DNA of 64,000 nt from Solibacillus sp. FSL W7-1464 (GTDB lineage Bacteria; Bacillota; Bacilli; Bacillales_A; Planococcaceae), in NCBI RefSeq assembly GCF_038004425.1, contig NZ_JBBORC010000001.1, forward strand, positions 2,953,001 to 3,017,000, written 5' to 3'. The translations under genes were made by a program, and so were the position numbers. The notes beneath the pieces are model-generated. The model worked only from the letters and a program-made list of their open reading frames with translations, was not told the DNA's origin and did no database searches. Below are positions 25,522 to 34,560 of this stretch, piece after piece (the stretch's first letter is position 1; each line of letters starts with the position of its first letter).

Positions 25522-25871
25522 AACAGGATTTTACGAGCGTGCAAAACATCTACATCATCTGCGGCAAGACAGACATGCGTAAAGGAATTGATGGTCTCGC
25601 AACGCTCATTCAAGATTCTTTCGAATTGGATCCGTATAGTGATTCTATCTTTCTGTTTTCTGGATGGAGCAAGGATCGTTATAAATGTTTGTATTTCGAT
25701 GGAGATGGCTTCGCCATGCTTTATAAACGATTAGATAATGGGAAATTACAATGGCCAAAAGATGAAAATGAGGTACGCAAACTTTCGCAACAAGAGCTTC
25801 GTTGGTTATTAGAAGGATTATCTCTGCAACAGCCAAAGGCGATTGCAAAATCTACAAAAGGTATCTTTTAA
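25518..25871 (+). CDS. tnpB: IS66 accessory protein TnpB (Orf2)
   Basis: A 117-aa protein with the IS66 Orf2 signatures IYIICGKTDMRKGIDGLATLIQ near residue 10, then SIFLFSGWSKDRYKCLYFDGDGFAMLYKRLDNGKLQWP. TnpB is needed for IS66 transposition, but its biochemical role is not settled. It overlaps tnpA by 4 bp (ATGA), so coupled translation is likely. Confidence 0.93.
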   Translation: MKQDFTSVQNIYIICGKTDMRKGIDGLATLIQDSFELDPYSDSIFLFSGWSKDRYKCLYFDGDGFAMLYKRLDNGKLQWPKDENEVRKLSQQELRWLLEGLSLQQPKAIAKSTKGIF

Positions 25872-25921
25872 TAGCCCTATTTTAAGTGGTATAATCATTC
25901 ATAACTTAAATTGAACGAAAT

Positions 25922-27487
25922 GTGGTGAATGATTTGGGAAACGCTTCAAATGAAAAAGTGATTCAATTATTGGAAGAACAATTAGCCTACACAAAAGAAC
26001 AAAATAAAAATTTAACCAAACAAATTGAAGCATTGACTGAACAAATTCGCCAATTAACAAAAGCTTTATACGGTTCTAAATCAGAAAAATCAAAGTATCA
26101 AGCACCAGATGGACAAGGCTCATTATTTGAAGACGATCCGTCTTTTAACGAACCTGAGCAAACAGAAGAACAAAGCACCGAAACGGTTAGTTATACGGTT
26201 ACTCGTAAAAAGACAAATAAAAAACGAAATGACTCGTTTCATGAGGATATAGAAATTGAAGAAATTCATCATCACCCAGCCAACTTAGCTTGTGACTGCT
26301 GTCTTGGGGAGATGGTAGAGTTCAGTTCAACGTTGATACGTGAAGAGGCAAAATTTATTCCAGCCTCCCTGAAGCGTGTGCAACATTTTGAACATGTGTA
26401 TGAGTGCAAAACGTGTAAAAACGATGCCCTACTAAAAGCTCAAATTAAACGAGGTAAAGCACCGCAAGGTCCAATCCAAAGAAGCATTGCCGGTCCTACT
26501 GTTTTGGCAAAGCTTATCTACGATAAGTTTATCCAGTACTTACCTCTTTACCGTCAGGTAAATGAATGGGAGCGCCATGGACTACATACAAATGATAAAA
26601 ATCTATCCAATTGGGTAATACGTGTGGCAGAGGATTGGCTTCAACCGCTTTATAATTTGATGAACCAATTATTAACGGCAAAATCTGTGTTGCATATAGA
26701 TGAAACCTATGCACAAATAATTAAGCGTTCAGATGGAAAGCCAGCTCAATCAAACGCTTATAACTGGGTATGTCGCAGTGTACAAAGTGAAGGTCCCATT
26801 ATCGTTCTATTTAAGAGCGCTCTTTCTCGAGGGCGCGCTGTATTAGAAGATTTAATTAAGGGATTCAAAGGCACTGTGATCTGTGATGGGTATTCAGCTT
26901 ACGGTCAATTACCTCATGTTCAATTCGCCAACTGTTGGGCTCACGTACGCCGTTATTGGCTAAAAGCCGATAGTAAAAATGGACGAATAGGCGTGCAGTA
27001 TTGCGATCGGCTGTTTCATATCGAACGAAAAATCAAACATCTTTCACCGGAAGAGCGCGTGCAAGTTCGCCAACAGGAAGCAAAACCGATCGTCGATGAA
27101 TTTATGGATTGGATTGATCGTTCGCCTTTCTTCGGTAAAAATGCCATTGCGAAAGCAGCTGAATATACATTAAGCCGTTCATCGGAGTTAAAGGTTTTCC
27201 TTGAAAATGGGTATGTCGCCATTGATAACAATCCCGCTGAAAATGCCATTCGTCCAAATGTCATTGGTCGCAAAAACTGGCTCTTCTCCGTGAGTGAAGC
27301 AGGTGCTAATGCGAATGCCATTTGTTTGAGTTTGGCTGAAACGGCCAAAGCAAACGGAATTGATTTTTATCAGTACTTGGTAAAGCTGATGACGGAATTA
27401 CCTAATATATCGTTTCATCAACAACCTGAGATTTTACATAATTACATGCCATGGTCAGAAAATATTCAAGCCACATGTGCAAAATAG
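25922..27487 (+). CDS. tnpC: IS66-family transposase TnpC
   Basis: The 521-aa transposase. Domains in order: an N-terminal leucine-zipper-like coiled coil (KVIQLLEEQLAYTKEQNKN, residues 8-45), the LTKALYGSKSEK motif, a zinc-finger-type cysteine region (CDCCLGEM...CKTC), and the DDE catalytic core with VLHIDETYAQ, VICDGYSAY and the DNNPAENAIRPNVIGRKNW motif. A GTG start at 25922 is assumed; TTG 25934 is a possible alternative. The length is full, and no frameshift or stop is seen, so the element may be active. Confidence 0.93.
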   Translation: MVNDLGNASNEKVIQLLEEQLAYTKEQNKNLTKQIEALTEQIRQLTKALYGSKSEKSKYQAPDGQGSLFEDDPSFNEPEQTEEQSTETVSYTVTRKKTNKKRNDSFHEDIEIEEIHHHPANLACDCCLGEMVEFSSTLIREEAKFIPASLKRVQHFEHVYECKTCKNDALLKAQIKRGKAPQGPIQRSIAGPTVLAKLIYDKFIQYLPLYRQVNEWERHGLHTNDKNLSNWVIRVAEDWLQPLYNLMNQLLTAKSVLHIDETYAQIIKRSDGKPAQSNAYNWVCRSVQSEGPIIVLFKSALSRGRAVLEDLIKGFKGTVICDGYSAYGQLPHVQFANCWAHVRRYWLKADSKNGRIGVQYCDRLFHIERKIKHLSPEERVQVRQQEAKPIVDEFMDWIDRSPFFGKNAIAKAAEYTLSRSSELKVFLENGYVAIDNNPAENAIRPNVIGRKNWLFSVSEAGANANAICLSLAETAKANGIDFYQYLVKLMTELPNISFHQQPEILHNYMPWSENIQATCAK

Positions 27488-27572
27488 CCAGCTAACTGAA
27501 AAAAATTTCAGTTAGCTGGCCGTTCGTCGTGCGTACCGTGAAGGTGCGCTATTTTTTATATTTCGGGCTTAC

Positions 27573-27580
27573 CTTTTACT
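27573..27580 (+). repeat. target-site duplication, right copy
   Basis: CTTTTACT, identical to 25240-25247; it begins the resumed gerA reading frame. Confidence 0.93.
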
Positions 27581-28150
27581 ACCGGCTTTTTGGCTTGCGT
27601 TAACAACATTCCATCAAGAGCAGCTCCCAATTCAATTACTTGCGACAGTTGTACAAACCAATACGGGCTCCCCGCTTCCTGCAGCTATAGAAATGCTTGG
27701 AATGCTTTTTATGTTTGAGTTATTTCGTGAAGCGGGATTACGCTTACCGAGTATTTTAGGTGGAACGATCAGTGTTGTAGGAGGGTTAATTATAGGTGAT
27801 GCAGCCATTCGAGCTGGGATTACTAGTCCGGCAATGATTGTTGTCATAGCCATTTCAACGATTGCTACCTTTACACTTGTCAATCAGTCCTTCGTTACGA
27901 CGATCAGCATGCTGAGAATTGTATTTATTCTTATTACATCGATTTTAGGACTTTTCGGTTTCTTCTTATTGATCTATATTTGCCTTGTTTATATCGCAAA
28001 TATCCGTGTATTTGGTGTTCCTTATTTAAATATAGCAGTCAATTTGAGCTGGGATAATATAAAAATGTCCCTTTTCCGTCCACCAGCAACTTCGAACACT
28101 AAACGACCGGAAGTATTAAATGTTAAAGATAAAACAAAGGAAAAAACAAA

Positions 28151-29284
28151 ATGAAAAAATTGCTTTTATTTCCATTGTTACTTTTAGTTGCTGGCTGCTG
28201 GGATACAAATCAGCCTGAACGTATGTATTATTTACTTGGCCTAGGAATCGATTATAAAGATGGTCAATATGAAATTTATAGTCAAGTTGTTGCTTTCACT
28301 AATATTGCTAAAAGCGAACAGCCAAACCCGGAAGCTACGCAGGCTGAAGTTGGGATTGCCAAAGGAAAGACATTTGATGAAGCATTTTTTAATTTATATC
28401 AAACGATGGATGAGCGCTTCTTTTTAGGGCATTTAAACTATGTTCTCTTTTCGGAAAATATCGCAAAGGAAGGTAAAGTAGAACCTGTTATCAATTCCCT
28501 TATCCGATACAGGGAATGGAGGTATACAACTTGGGCTTATATTACAGATTCACCACTTAAGGAAGCTTTGCTCATCACACCCATTATTAATAAATCCATT
28601 ACCCTTTCAAAGGTATCCGACCCGCTCAGTTCATTTAATCAGTCATCCCGGGTCCGTCCTATACAATTACGGGAACTTATGATTCATTTGAATGAACCTA
28701 GTCATGAAGCCAATATACCATTTATCGAAATTAGCGAAAACTGGTCAAAGGAAGATGGACCAGATCCTGTCTATTCATTTAAAGGCATAAGCATTCTCGG
28801 TAAGAACTCTGGTTTAAAAGGGAACTTATTAGGCGACGACCTAAAAGGTGTTCAATGGCTAGAGAATGAAACAGACCGCTCAGATATTACCGTTAAAACG
28901 GAAGAGTTTGAAGAATTATATACAACGACAACAGTTGACGAAGTGCGTTCTAAAATTACACCAATTGTTTCCGATAGTAATGTGCAATTCGATTTACAAG
29001 TTCAATTGGTTGTTCAAACAAATGAAATGCTTAATGAAGATAAAATGGATTTATTAGAAAGTAAGATTAAGGAGCAAGTAAAAAAAGAAATCGAGCAAAC
29101 CTATAAAGCTTCATTAGAATTTGACTCCGATATATACCGGTTATCTGAAATATTGTACCGAAAAAATTTGAAAACATGGAAAAAGTATGAGCAAGATGGG
29201 AAAATTCCTCTTGACGAGTCTACTATTCGGAATGTGGATGTGGAGCTTGTAAGAGTCAAAGGGAAACGTATCATTTCCCATTAA
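28151..29284 (+). CDS. GerC-type spore germination lipoprotein
   Basis: The C subunit of the Ger receptor, Ger(x)C family, 377 aa. The signal peptide ends in a lipobox VAGC (Cys16), followed by WDTNQPERMYYLLGLGIDYKDGQYEIYSQVV, the standard GerC start. Later landmarks are GHLNYVLFSENIAKEG and the C-terminal helical domain (KIKEQVKKEIEQTYK, DIYRLSEILYRKNLKTWKKYE). It overlaps the last codons of the gerA-type gene (ATGA), so it was translated as part of the B-A-C operon. With the IS66 element upstream in the same orientation, its expression may now depend on read-through or on a promoter within the IS. Confidence 0.9.
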   Translation: MKKLLLFPLLLLVAGCWDTNQPERMYYLLGLGIDYKDGQYEIYSQVVAFTNIAKSEQPNPEATQAEVGIAKGKTFDEAFFNLYQTMDERFFLGHLNYVLFSENIAKEGKVEPVINSLIRYREWRYTTWAYITDSPLKEALLITPIINKSITLSKVSDPLSSFNQSSRVRPIQLRELMIHLNEPSHEANIPFIEISENWSKEDGPDPVYSFKGISILGKNSGLKGNLLGDDLKGVQWLENETDRSDITVKTEEFEELYTTTTVDEVRSKITPIVSDSNVQFDLQVQLVVQTNEMLNEDKMDLLESKIKEQVKKEIEQTYKASLEFDSDIYRLSEILYRKNLKTWKKYEQDGKIPLDESTIRNVDVELVRVKGKRIISH

Positions 29285-29316
29285 AAAGAGGTTGCGCAGA
29301 TGTGCACAACCTCTTT
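29285..29316. terminator. bidirectional terminator between gerC and the ypcP-like gene
   Basis: AAAGAGGTTG (29285-29294) pairs with CAACCTCTTT (29307-29316), with further GC pairing in the loop and A/T runs on both flanks. Confidence 0.85.
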
Positions 29317-29320
29317 ACAT

Positions 29321-30202
29321 TTATTTATAAATAGAACGTGCATGCTTTGCAATCAGTCGATAGCCATGCTGTTCAATATGATCAAACAGCTCCGGAGCAT
29401 AGGGAGATAAGGCTAATTGATCCAACTCCACGTCAATTGGTACTTCACAATGGATGGTAGCCAATTGATGCGATAAGCGTAACATCGCTTCGTTTTCACT
29501 AATTTTAATACGCTGACCCGGTTTTAATGTTGGCAACGCTTCTAAAACGCCATCGATGGAACCGTGATTTTGAATTAGCTGTAACGCTGTTTTCGGTCCG
29601 ATTCCCTTAACCCCAGGGTAACCGTCACTCGTGTCTCCCATAAACGCTTTAACTTCCGCGAATTGTTTTGGCGCAATGCCATATTCCTCTACAAATCGGC
29701 CTTCCGTATAAACATCGTATTCTGTATAGCCCTTTTTCGTAAAGGCAATCGTTGTCGAAGGGTTTAGTAATTGCAGTAAATCTTTATCACCGCTAATTAC
29801 AGTAATTTGTGCATCGTCTTTCCACTTCTCAATCATTGAGCCGATTAAATCATCCGCCTCAAGACCTTGTGTACCAAAGTTTTGCCACCCGATCATTTCC
29901 GATACTCTTTTAGCCATATCAAATTGCGGCAGCATCTCTTCCGGTGGTGCAGGTCGATTTGCTTTATAGCCATCGTATAGGTCATTGCGGAAAGTAACTG
30001 CGCCCATATCCCAGCATACCGCCAAATGTGTCGGCTGCATCAGATTTTGTGCTGTCAATACATGACGGGCAAAGCCTTGAACACCGTTTGATGGTGTCCC
30101 GTCATCTAAACGTATAAATTGATTCATTGCGGCTGACGCAAAAAATGAACGAAACAATAGCGCCATTCCATCAACTATTAATAAATGTGGTTTTGTTGTC
30201 AT
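29321..30202 (-). CDS. ypcP: 5'-3' exonuclease (YpcP-like, PolI 5'-nuclease domain)
   Basis: A 293-aa stand-alone FEN-type nuclease that removes 5' flaps or RNA primers. The acidic metal-binding residues appear in LLIVDGMALLFRSFFA, GLEADDLIGSM and VISGDKDLLQLL. The helix-hairpin-helix DNA-binding motif is MGDTSDGYPGVKGIGPKTALQLI. I chose ATG 30202 with GAGGAG upstream; the longer frame from 30229 adds a basic tail without support. In B. subtilis the homologue YpcP (ExoR) backs up the 5'-nuclease of DNA polymerase I. Confidence 0.9.
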   Translation of the reverse strand: MTTKPHLLIVDGMALLFRSFFASAAMNQFIRLDDGTPSNGVQGFARHVLTAQNLMQPTHLAVCWDMGAVTFRNDLYDGYKANRPAPPEEMLPQFDMAKRVSEMIGWQNFGTQGLEADDLIGSMIEKWKDDAQITVISGDKDLLQLLNPSTTIAFTKKGYTEYDVYTEGRFVEEYGIAPKQFAEVKAFMGDTSDGYPGVKGIGPKTALQLIQNHGSIDGVLEALPTLKPGQRIKISENEAMLRLSHQLATIHCEVPIDVELDQLALSPYAPELFDHIEQHGYRLIAKHARSIYK

Positions 30203-30270
30203 AATAAATCTCCTCTTTCTACTAAACACTTATTATAACAAAAGCACCGGTAGAATGTAGCTGTAAATAC

Positions 30271-31755
30271 TTACCCATTCGGTTTCAAGTAGTCGATAAT
30301 ACGATTCACGTCTTTGCTGAAAATACGATCCTCCGTCATAGCAGGTGCTATATTGCGAATATCTTTCCACTTCTCATAGAGTTTGGGCGACATGTTCTCT
30401 ACACCCCTGTATTCCACTGCTTGTGCTGCACAAAATGCCTCAATCGCCAGTACATTTCTTACATTTGCAATAATCATGCGTGCATGGCGAGATCCTGTCG
30501 TACCCATTGATACATGGTCTTCCTGGTTCGCAGAAGACGGAATGGAATCAACGGATGCAGGGTGTGCCAATGTTTTATTTTCCGATACTAAACTTGCAGC
30601 GCTATACTGCAAAATCATCGCGCCTGATTCAAGTCCTGGATTCGCACTTAAAAATGCTGGCAATCCCTCATTTAACTGCGGATTTACTAATCGTTCAATC
30701 CGGCGCTCTGATACATTGGCCAACTCCGCCATGCCGATTTTCAGAAAGTCCATCGCAAATGCAATCGGCTGCCCATGGAAGTTTCCTCCTGAAATGACTA
30801 AACCGCCATCATCAAAAATAAGCGGATTATCTGTTGCTGCATTTATTTCGATTTCGAGCTTTTCTTTAACGTAATTCAATACTTGCCAGCTCGCCCCGTG
30901 GATTTGCGGGATGCAGCGAAGCGAATACGGATCCTGCACACGCTTTTCCCCTTGATGAGTAATAAGTTTGCTGTCCTTTAACCAATCACGCATACGCTCT
31001 GCCACAGCCATTTGTTCTTGCATGCCGCGCGCTTCATGAACAGCTGGATGGAAAGCATCGATTATCCCGTATAAACTTTCCATCGTCATTGAAGCAATCC
31101 ATTCACTTGCATAAGCCAGTTTCTCGGCTTCCAAGTAATTGACTACGCCTTGTGCAGTCATTGCCTGGGTTCCATTGATTAACGCAAGACCTTCTTTTGC
31201 CTGCAGTTCAATTTTCGGCAGTCCCAGCTGTTCAAATATTTCATGTGACGGATGTTTACCACCATTTACAAATACTTCCCCTTCCCCAATGACCGCTAAA
31301 ACTAAATGAGAAAGTGGTGCTAAATCTCCGGATGCTCCGAGTGAACCTTGCTGTGGAATTACAGGAATTATGTCTTCATTAACCATCCATAACAGCCGCT
31401 CCAGCACTTCCAAGCGGATACCTGATAACCCTTTTAATAATGCATTTAATCTAAGCACCATCATCGCTTTTGCAACGTGTTCCGAAAAAGGCTCCCCAAA
31501 ACCGCATGCATGCGAACGAATTAAATTAACTTGCAGCTTGCTTACTTCATGCTCTGCAATTTTCACATCGCTGAACTTTCCAAACCCTGTATTAATCCCG
31601 TATACGGTTTTATCCTGCTGAACAATCCTTTCCACTGCGTCACGGCTTTTAACAACACTTACTTTAGCTTCTTCCGCTATCTCTATTTTTTCCCCATTAT
31701 ATAAAATACGCCCCAATTGTTCGATCGATAAATTTTGACCGTTTAACTGAATCAT
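30271..31755 (-). CDS. hutH: histidine ammonia-lyase
   Basis: HutH (494 aa) deaminates L-histidine to urocanate. The self-forming MIO cofactor triad Ala-Ser-Gly is at residues 141-143 ([14 protein letters not shown]). Other family motifs are [21 protein letters not shown], and [15 protein letters not shown]. The downstream pathway genes hutU, hutI and hutG are not next to it, so histidine degradation would rely on genes elsewhere. Upstream, near-palindrome TAGCAGTTAATTGCTA (31808-31823) is a possible control site. Confidence 0.92.
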   Translation of the reverse strand: MIQLNGQNLSIEQLGRILYNGEKIEIAEEAKVSVVKSRDAVERIVQQDKTVYGINTGFGKFSDVKIAEHEVSKLQVNLIRSHACGFGEPFSEHVAKAMMVLRLNALLKGLSGIRLEVLERLLWMVNEDIIPVIPQQGSLGASGDLAPLSHLVLAVIGEGEVFVNGGKHPSHEIFEQLGLPKIELQAKEGLALINGTQAMTAQGVVNYLEAEKLAYASEWIASMTMESLYGIIDAFHPAVHEARGMQEQMAVAERMRDWLKDSKLITHQGEKRVQDPYSLRCIPQIHGASWQVLNYVKEKLEIEINAATDNPLIFDDGGLVISGGNFHGQPIAFAMDFLKIGMAELANVSERRIERLVNPQLNEGLPAFLSANPGLESGAMILQYSAASLVSENKTLAHPASVDSIPSSANQEDHVSMGTTGSRHARMIIANVRNVLAIEAFCAAQAVEYRGVENMSPKLYEKWKDIRNIAPAMTEDRIFSKDVNRIIDYLKPNG

Positions 31756-31980
31756 TTACCGCACCCCTTTTAACTATTCTTATCTCTCAAATTTATTATT
31801 GTTTAAATAGCAGTTAATTGCTACTAAAATTTCACAATTAAAATCATACTTGAGTTGAAAAAGCTTATTTTAAAGGCTTTGTACGTTTTATTTCTAAAAA
31901 GTTATTCACCTGCTAATACATTAATCTTCTAGCGATTTAGTATTTTATTATAGTAAAGTGCTAAAGCGAAAAAGGACAAA
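31756..31980 (-). promoter_or_regulatory. hutH upstream region
   Basis: An AT-rich gap with one imperfect palindrome, TAGCAGTTAATTGCTA at 31808-31823. I see no riboswitch or firm promoter. The end of the gap (from 31981) is the terminator of the ubiB-like gene. Confidence 0.3.
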
Positions 31981-32013
31981 AAAATAGAGATCCCGTAATA
32001 GGATCTCTATTTT
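31981..32013 (-). terminator. terminator overlapping the end of the ubiB-like gene
   Basis: AAAATAGAGATCC (31981-31993) pairs with GGATCTCTATTTT (32001-32013); the minus strand continues TTTTTTTGTCC. The stem includes the gene's stop codon. Confidence 0.88.
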
Positions 32014-34004
32014 GTACGCTTCATATCTCGGATTGCTTGAATCGATAATCGTACGAGCAAGATCGCACATAAAAACAAACCTAAATAAGCAGCCGTATTT
32101 AAATAAATTGCATAAGCATTATGAATAAATTGAGAGATTGCTAGTAATGCAACCGATATAATTCCAAATGTAATTCCGACCATCAGCAAAACAAACCTTG
32201 AAAACAGCTGTGTTACAAACATGGAATTCGCTTTATCCGAAAAAATATCATGATGCAAAATGATTTTACCGCTCTCCACTTTTCTGAATAACTGATCTAG
32301 ACGGCGCGGTATTTTCCGTAGATTCGGCAACATCAGTGCCAGTTCTTCTTCGATTAAGTCTTTCGTCTCTACCGGATGTTTGAACGGTTTCAGGAAGCTT
32401 GATTTCAAATAATCATTGGAGAAGTCTTTTACTTCACTGAAAATCCTGAATCCTGGGCAAATAATAGACAATGTACCGTCTAATGTTACAATGGCACGTA
32501 ATGCCACGTTGACGGACGGATAGAAATGAAGTCCAAATTCACGCACAACAGAGAAAATGGAGTACATTAGCTCATCAGTCGGAATCGTAGACACATAGTT
32601 GATTTTCAGCAGAATCTGGCTAATTGCCTGCTCCATTTCGTGCCGATTGATCTGCTCGGCATTTTCTACAAGCTGGGCAATCCCATCAACAACAAGCGCT
32701 GCATCGTTTTGATGAATTCCGACAAGGAAGTACTTTAACCCTTCCTGCTGCAATTCAGCTAAACGGCCGACAGCTCCATAATCGAGAATCGCGACACGTC
32801 CGGTTGTTTCCTCAATATAAATATTCCCCGGATGCGGGTCAGCATGGAAAATCCCAGAAACAAGCGTTTGTTCCAAAAACGAATACAATAATGTTTTTGC
32901 AAACTGATGACGGTCAATGCCTAAATCTGTAAATAGTTCATTCGCTACTGTAACTGACTTCCCTTTTATATATTCCATTACCACAACATTGGAATTACTG
33001 CATTCCCGGTATACTTTCGGCACTTTCACATCAATACTGCCACGTTCTACAATTTTGGCAACCTGCTCCATATTACGGGCCTCGATATTAAAATCGATTT
33101 CTTCCTTCAACGCCATGCTGAAGCCTTTCGCCAAATCGTAAAAGCCCAAGTTTTCGGCCCACTGTGATTTGCTGGTAATCCATCTGGCAAACTCCATTAA
33201 AATCGATAGATCATCCTGCATTATATTTTTCACGTCAGGTCGTAAAAACTTCACAACGACAGGTTCGTCTGTTTCCTTTAACACCGCTTTATGTACTTGA
33301 CCGATCGAAGCGGAAGCTAACGGTGATTTATTTATATAGGAAAAGATTTGATCCGTACCCGCATTAAAATTTTCAGCAATTATTTGGTCAACTTGCTGTT
33401 CGGAAAGGGGCTTTACATGTTGCTGAAGCTTTTCAAGTTCATCAATAAAAATCGGTGACAAGAGCTCTTTACGTGTTGATAGTACTTGTCCAAATTTAAT
33501 AAATACCCCGCCGCACTGCTCAAGTGTATCCCGTAATGCTTTTGCGAGTTCACGTTCATCTTCGCGGGCACGGGCGTATTTCATCGTTCGTGTGACTCCG
33601 TTCGTTACAGCAATCCCCACTACTTCACGTAAACGTTTTTGACGCTTCCAGTACGTAATGAGTGTTTTAAAATACGAACGTCTGCCGACAGGTGTGCCGT
33701 TTTCATTCAATTCTATCGAATCAAACAACTCGAAAAACAGATAAAGCAGCATCGAAATAAGAAGCATACTGCCGAACCAGATAATAGTTGTTATGTTGAC
33801 AACATTTGAAACGATTCCCTGGTCATAATAGTCCGATCCGCGCAAATATGTATACCAGAAAACAAAGGTAGTCAGTGAAACACTGATCAGCACGGATAAT
33901 AGTCTTTTCATCAAACTTATTTGTGAGCCGATTAAACGGCCGCTAATAAAGAATATCAGCGCTGATGCAATGAGCAGCTGTATTATTACTGAAATGAAAT
34001 CCAT
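32007..34004 (-). CDS. ABC1/UbiB-family atypical kinase-like membrane protein
   Basis: A 665-aa UbiB/ADCK-family protein. Two or three membrane segments lie at the N-terminus (residues 1-90) and two at the C-terminus (from about 605). The kinase-like core shows the family signatures KFGQ (GGVFIKFGQVLSTRKELL), the Ala-rich loop ASIGQVHKA, FHADPHPGNIYI and ILDYGAVG, in place of canonical kinase loops. UbiB proteins support isoprenoid quinone metabolism or lipid handling; in a menaquinone-using bacillus the precise role is unknown. It lies 13 bp after the OsmC-like gene and could be co-transcribed with it. Confidence 0.85.
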   Translation of the reverse strand: MDFISVIIQLLIASALIFFISGRLIGSQISLMKRLLSVLISVSLTTFVFWYTYLRGSDYYDQGIVSNVVNITTIIWFGSMLLISMLLYLFFELFDSIELNENGTPVGRRSYFKTLITYWKRQKRLREVVGIAVTNGVTRTMKYARAREDERELAKALRDTLEQCGGVFIKFGQVLSTRKELLSPIFIDELEKLQQHVKPLSEQQVDQIIAENFNAGTDQIFSYINKSPLASASIGQVHKAVLKETDEPVVVKFLRPDVKNIMQDDLSILMEFARWITSKSQWAENLGFYDLAKGFSMALKEEIDFNIEARNMEQVAKIVERGSIDVKVPKVYRECSNSNVVVMEYIKGKSVTVANELFTDLGIDRHQFAKTLLYSFLEQTLVSGIFHADPHPGNIYIEETTGRVAILDYGAVGRLAELQQEGLKYFLVGIHQNDAALVVDGIAQLVENAEQINRHEMEQAISQILLKINYVSTIPTDELMYSIFSVVREFGLHFYPSVNVALRAIVTLDGTLSIICPGFRIFSEVKDFSNDYLKSSFLKPFKHPVETKDLIEEELALMLPNLRKIPRRLDQLFRKVESGKIILHHDIFSDKANSMFVTQLFSRFVLLMVGITFGIISVALLAISQFIHNAYAIYLNTAAYLGLFLCAILLVRLSIQAIRDMKRTK

Positions 34005-34017
34005 TCAAATCGCCCCT

Positions 34018-34455
34018 TTAGGTCAAAGTTAAATGTGTATGCACTTCTACATTCCCTTTTAACGCTTTGCTAATCATACAAGTTTCCTCTGCCTTATATG
34101 CATAGCGCTCCGCTATCCGGCGGGCACGTTCATCTTCTTTGTTCTGCAGGTCAATAGCGACATAATGGTGGATCGCTTTGTATGTAAAAACACCATTCGT
34201 CACATCAACAAGCCCTTCTGATTTCAAATCCAGCTTTGCGTCAATTTGGCTTCTCTCCAGCATTGCCGCCAGTGTAATTAAATAACAGGTAGCCGCGGCA
34301 CCTAGGAGCATTTCATCCGGGTTTGTCCCAACACCGGGTCCATCCATTTCGGGCGGAATCGATATTTGTGTCTGCAATCGTTCGGTTTTCAAGTCCCCAA
34401 CCGCATTTCGCCCTCCTGGCCAGTCAATCGTTAACTTAAAAGTATGTACCGCCAT
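34018..34455 (-). CDS. OsmC/Ohr-family peroxiredoxin-like protein
   Basis: A 145-aa OsmC-fold protein. Both conserved cysteines are present: one in GAAATCYLITLAAML (about residue 60) and one in AEETCMISKALKGNVEV (about residue 125), the pair that reduces organic or fatty-acid hydroperoxides in this family. The start MAVHTFKLTIDWPGGRNAVGDL resembles the Staphylococcus SACOL1771-type subgroup. I used ATG 34455, behind AGAGTGAT, instead of the longer frame from 34473. Confidence 0.8.
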   Translation of the reverse strand: MAVHTFKLTIDWPGGRNAVGDLKTERLQTQISIPPEMDGPGVGTNPDEMLLGAAATCYLITLAAMLERSQIDAKLDLKSEGLVDVTNGVFTYKAIHHYVAIDLQNKEDERARRIAERYAYKAEETCMISKALKGNVEVHTHLTLT

Positions 34456-34517
34456 AAATATCACTCTTTTCAATTTTCTTTAACTATAACATTTTGGTCC
34501 AAAACTTTCAGATTATT

Positions 34518-34560
34518 AAAACAGCCGATCAACAGAAAGCTCCTGTTAATCGGCTGTTTT
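34518..34560 (-). terminator. terminator of the ATP-grasp ligase gene
   Basis: Arms 34518-34535 and 34543-34560 pair over 18 bp with one G-U pair; on the minus strand it follows the ligase stop codon directly and ends in a T-run. Confidence 0.85.

Larger units (their letters stand above)
25248..27572 (+). mobile_element. complete IS66-family insertion sequence (2325 bp)
   Basis: The element begins GTAAGCCCG (25248) and ends CGGGCTTAC (27572), perfect 9-bp terminal inverted repeats, with imperfect pairing further in (GCACCTCCGGTACG against CGTACCGTGAAGGTGC). It holds the three standard IS66 genes tnpA-tnpB-tnpC, all apparently intact, and is flanked by an exact 8-bp duplication. It sits inside a gerA-type gene in the same orientation. 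Confidence 0.95.
24394..28154 (+). pseudogene. GerA-type germinant receptor A subunit, split by an IS66-family insertion
   Basis: The A subunit of a Ger receptor. The N-terminal part (24394-25247) encodes the soluble domain (VMLITCEAMTDNHLFNEVVVPRL, GFVLIYIENLNILLCSN, SPEESNLEVTIKGPRDNFIEDLGVNIALIRKR) up to the first membrane helix. The C-terminal part (27573-28154) carries the remaining helices (EMLGMLFMFELFREAGLRLPS, TISVVGGLIIGDAAI). Joining 25247 to 27581 restores one frame of 475 codons, reading ALLLPAFWLALTTFHQEQLP across the junction, a hallmark GerA segment. There is no other frame break, so the insertion looks recent. As it stands the N-terminal ORF stops at 25251, inside the element, and this receptor is probably non-functional. 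Confidence 0.93.
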
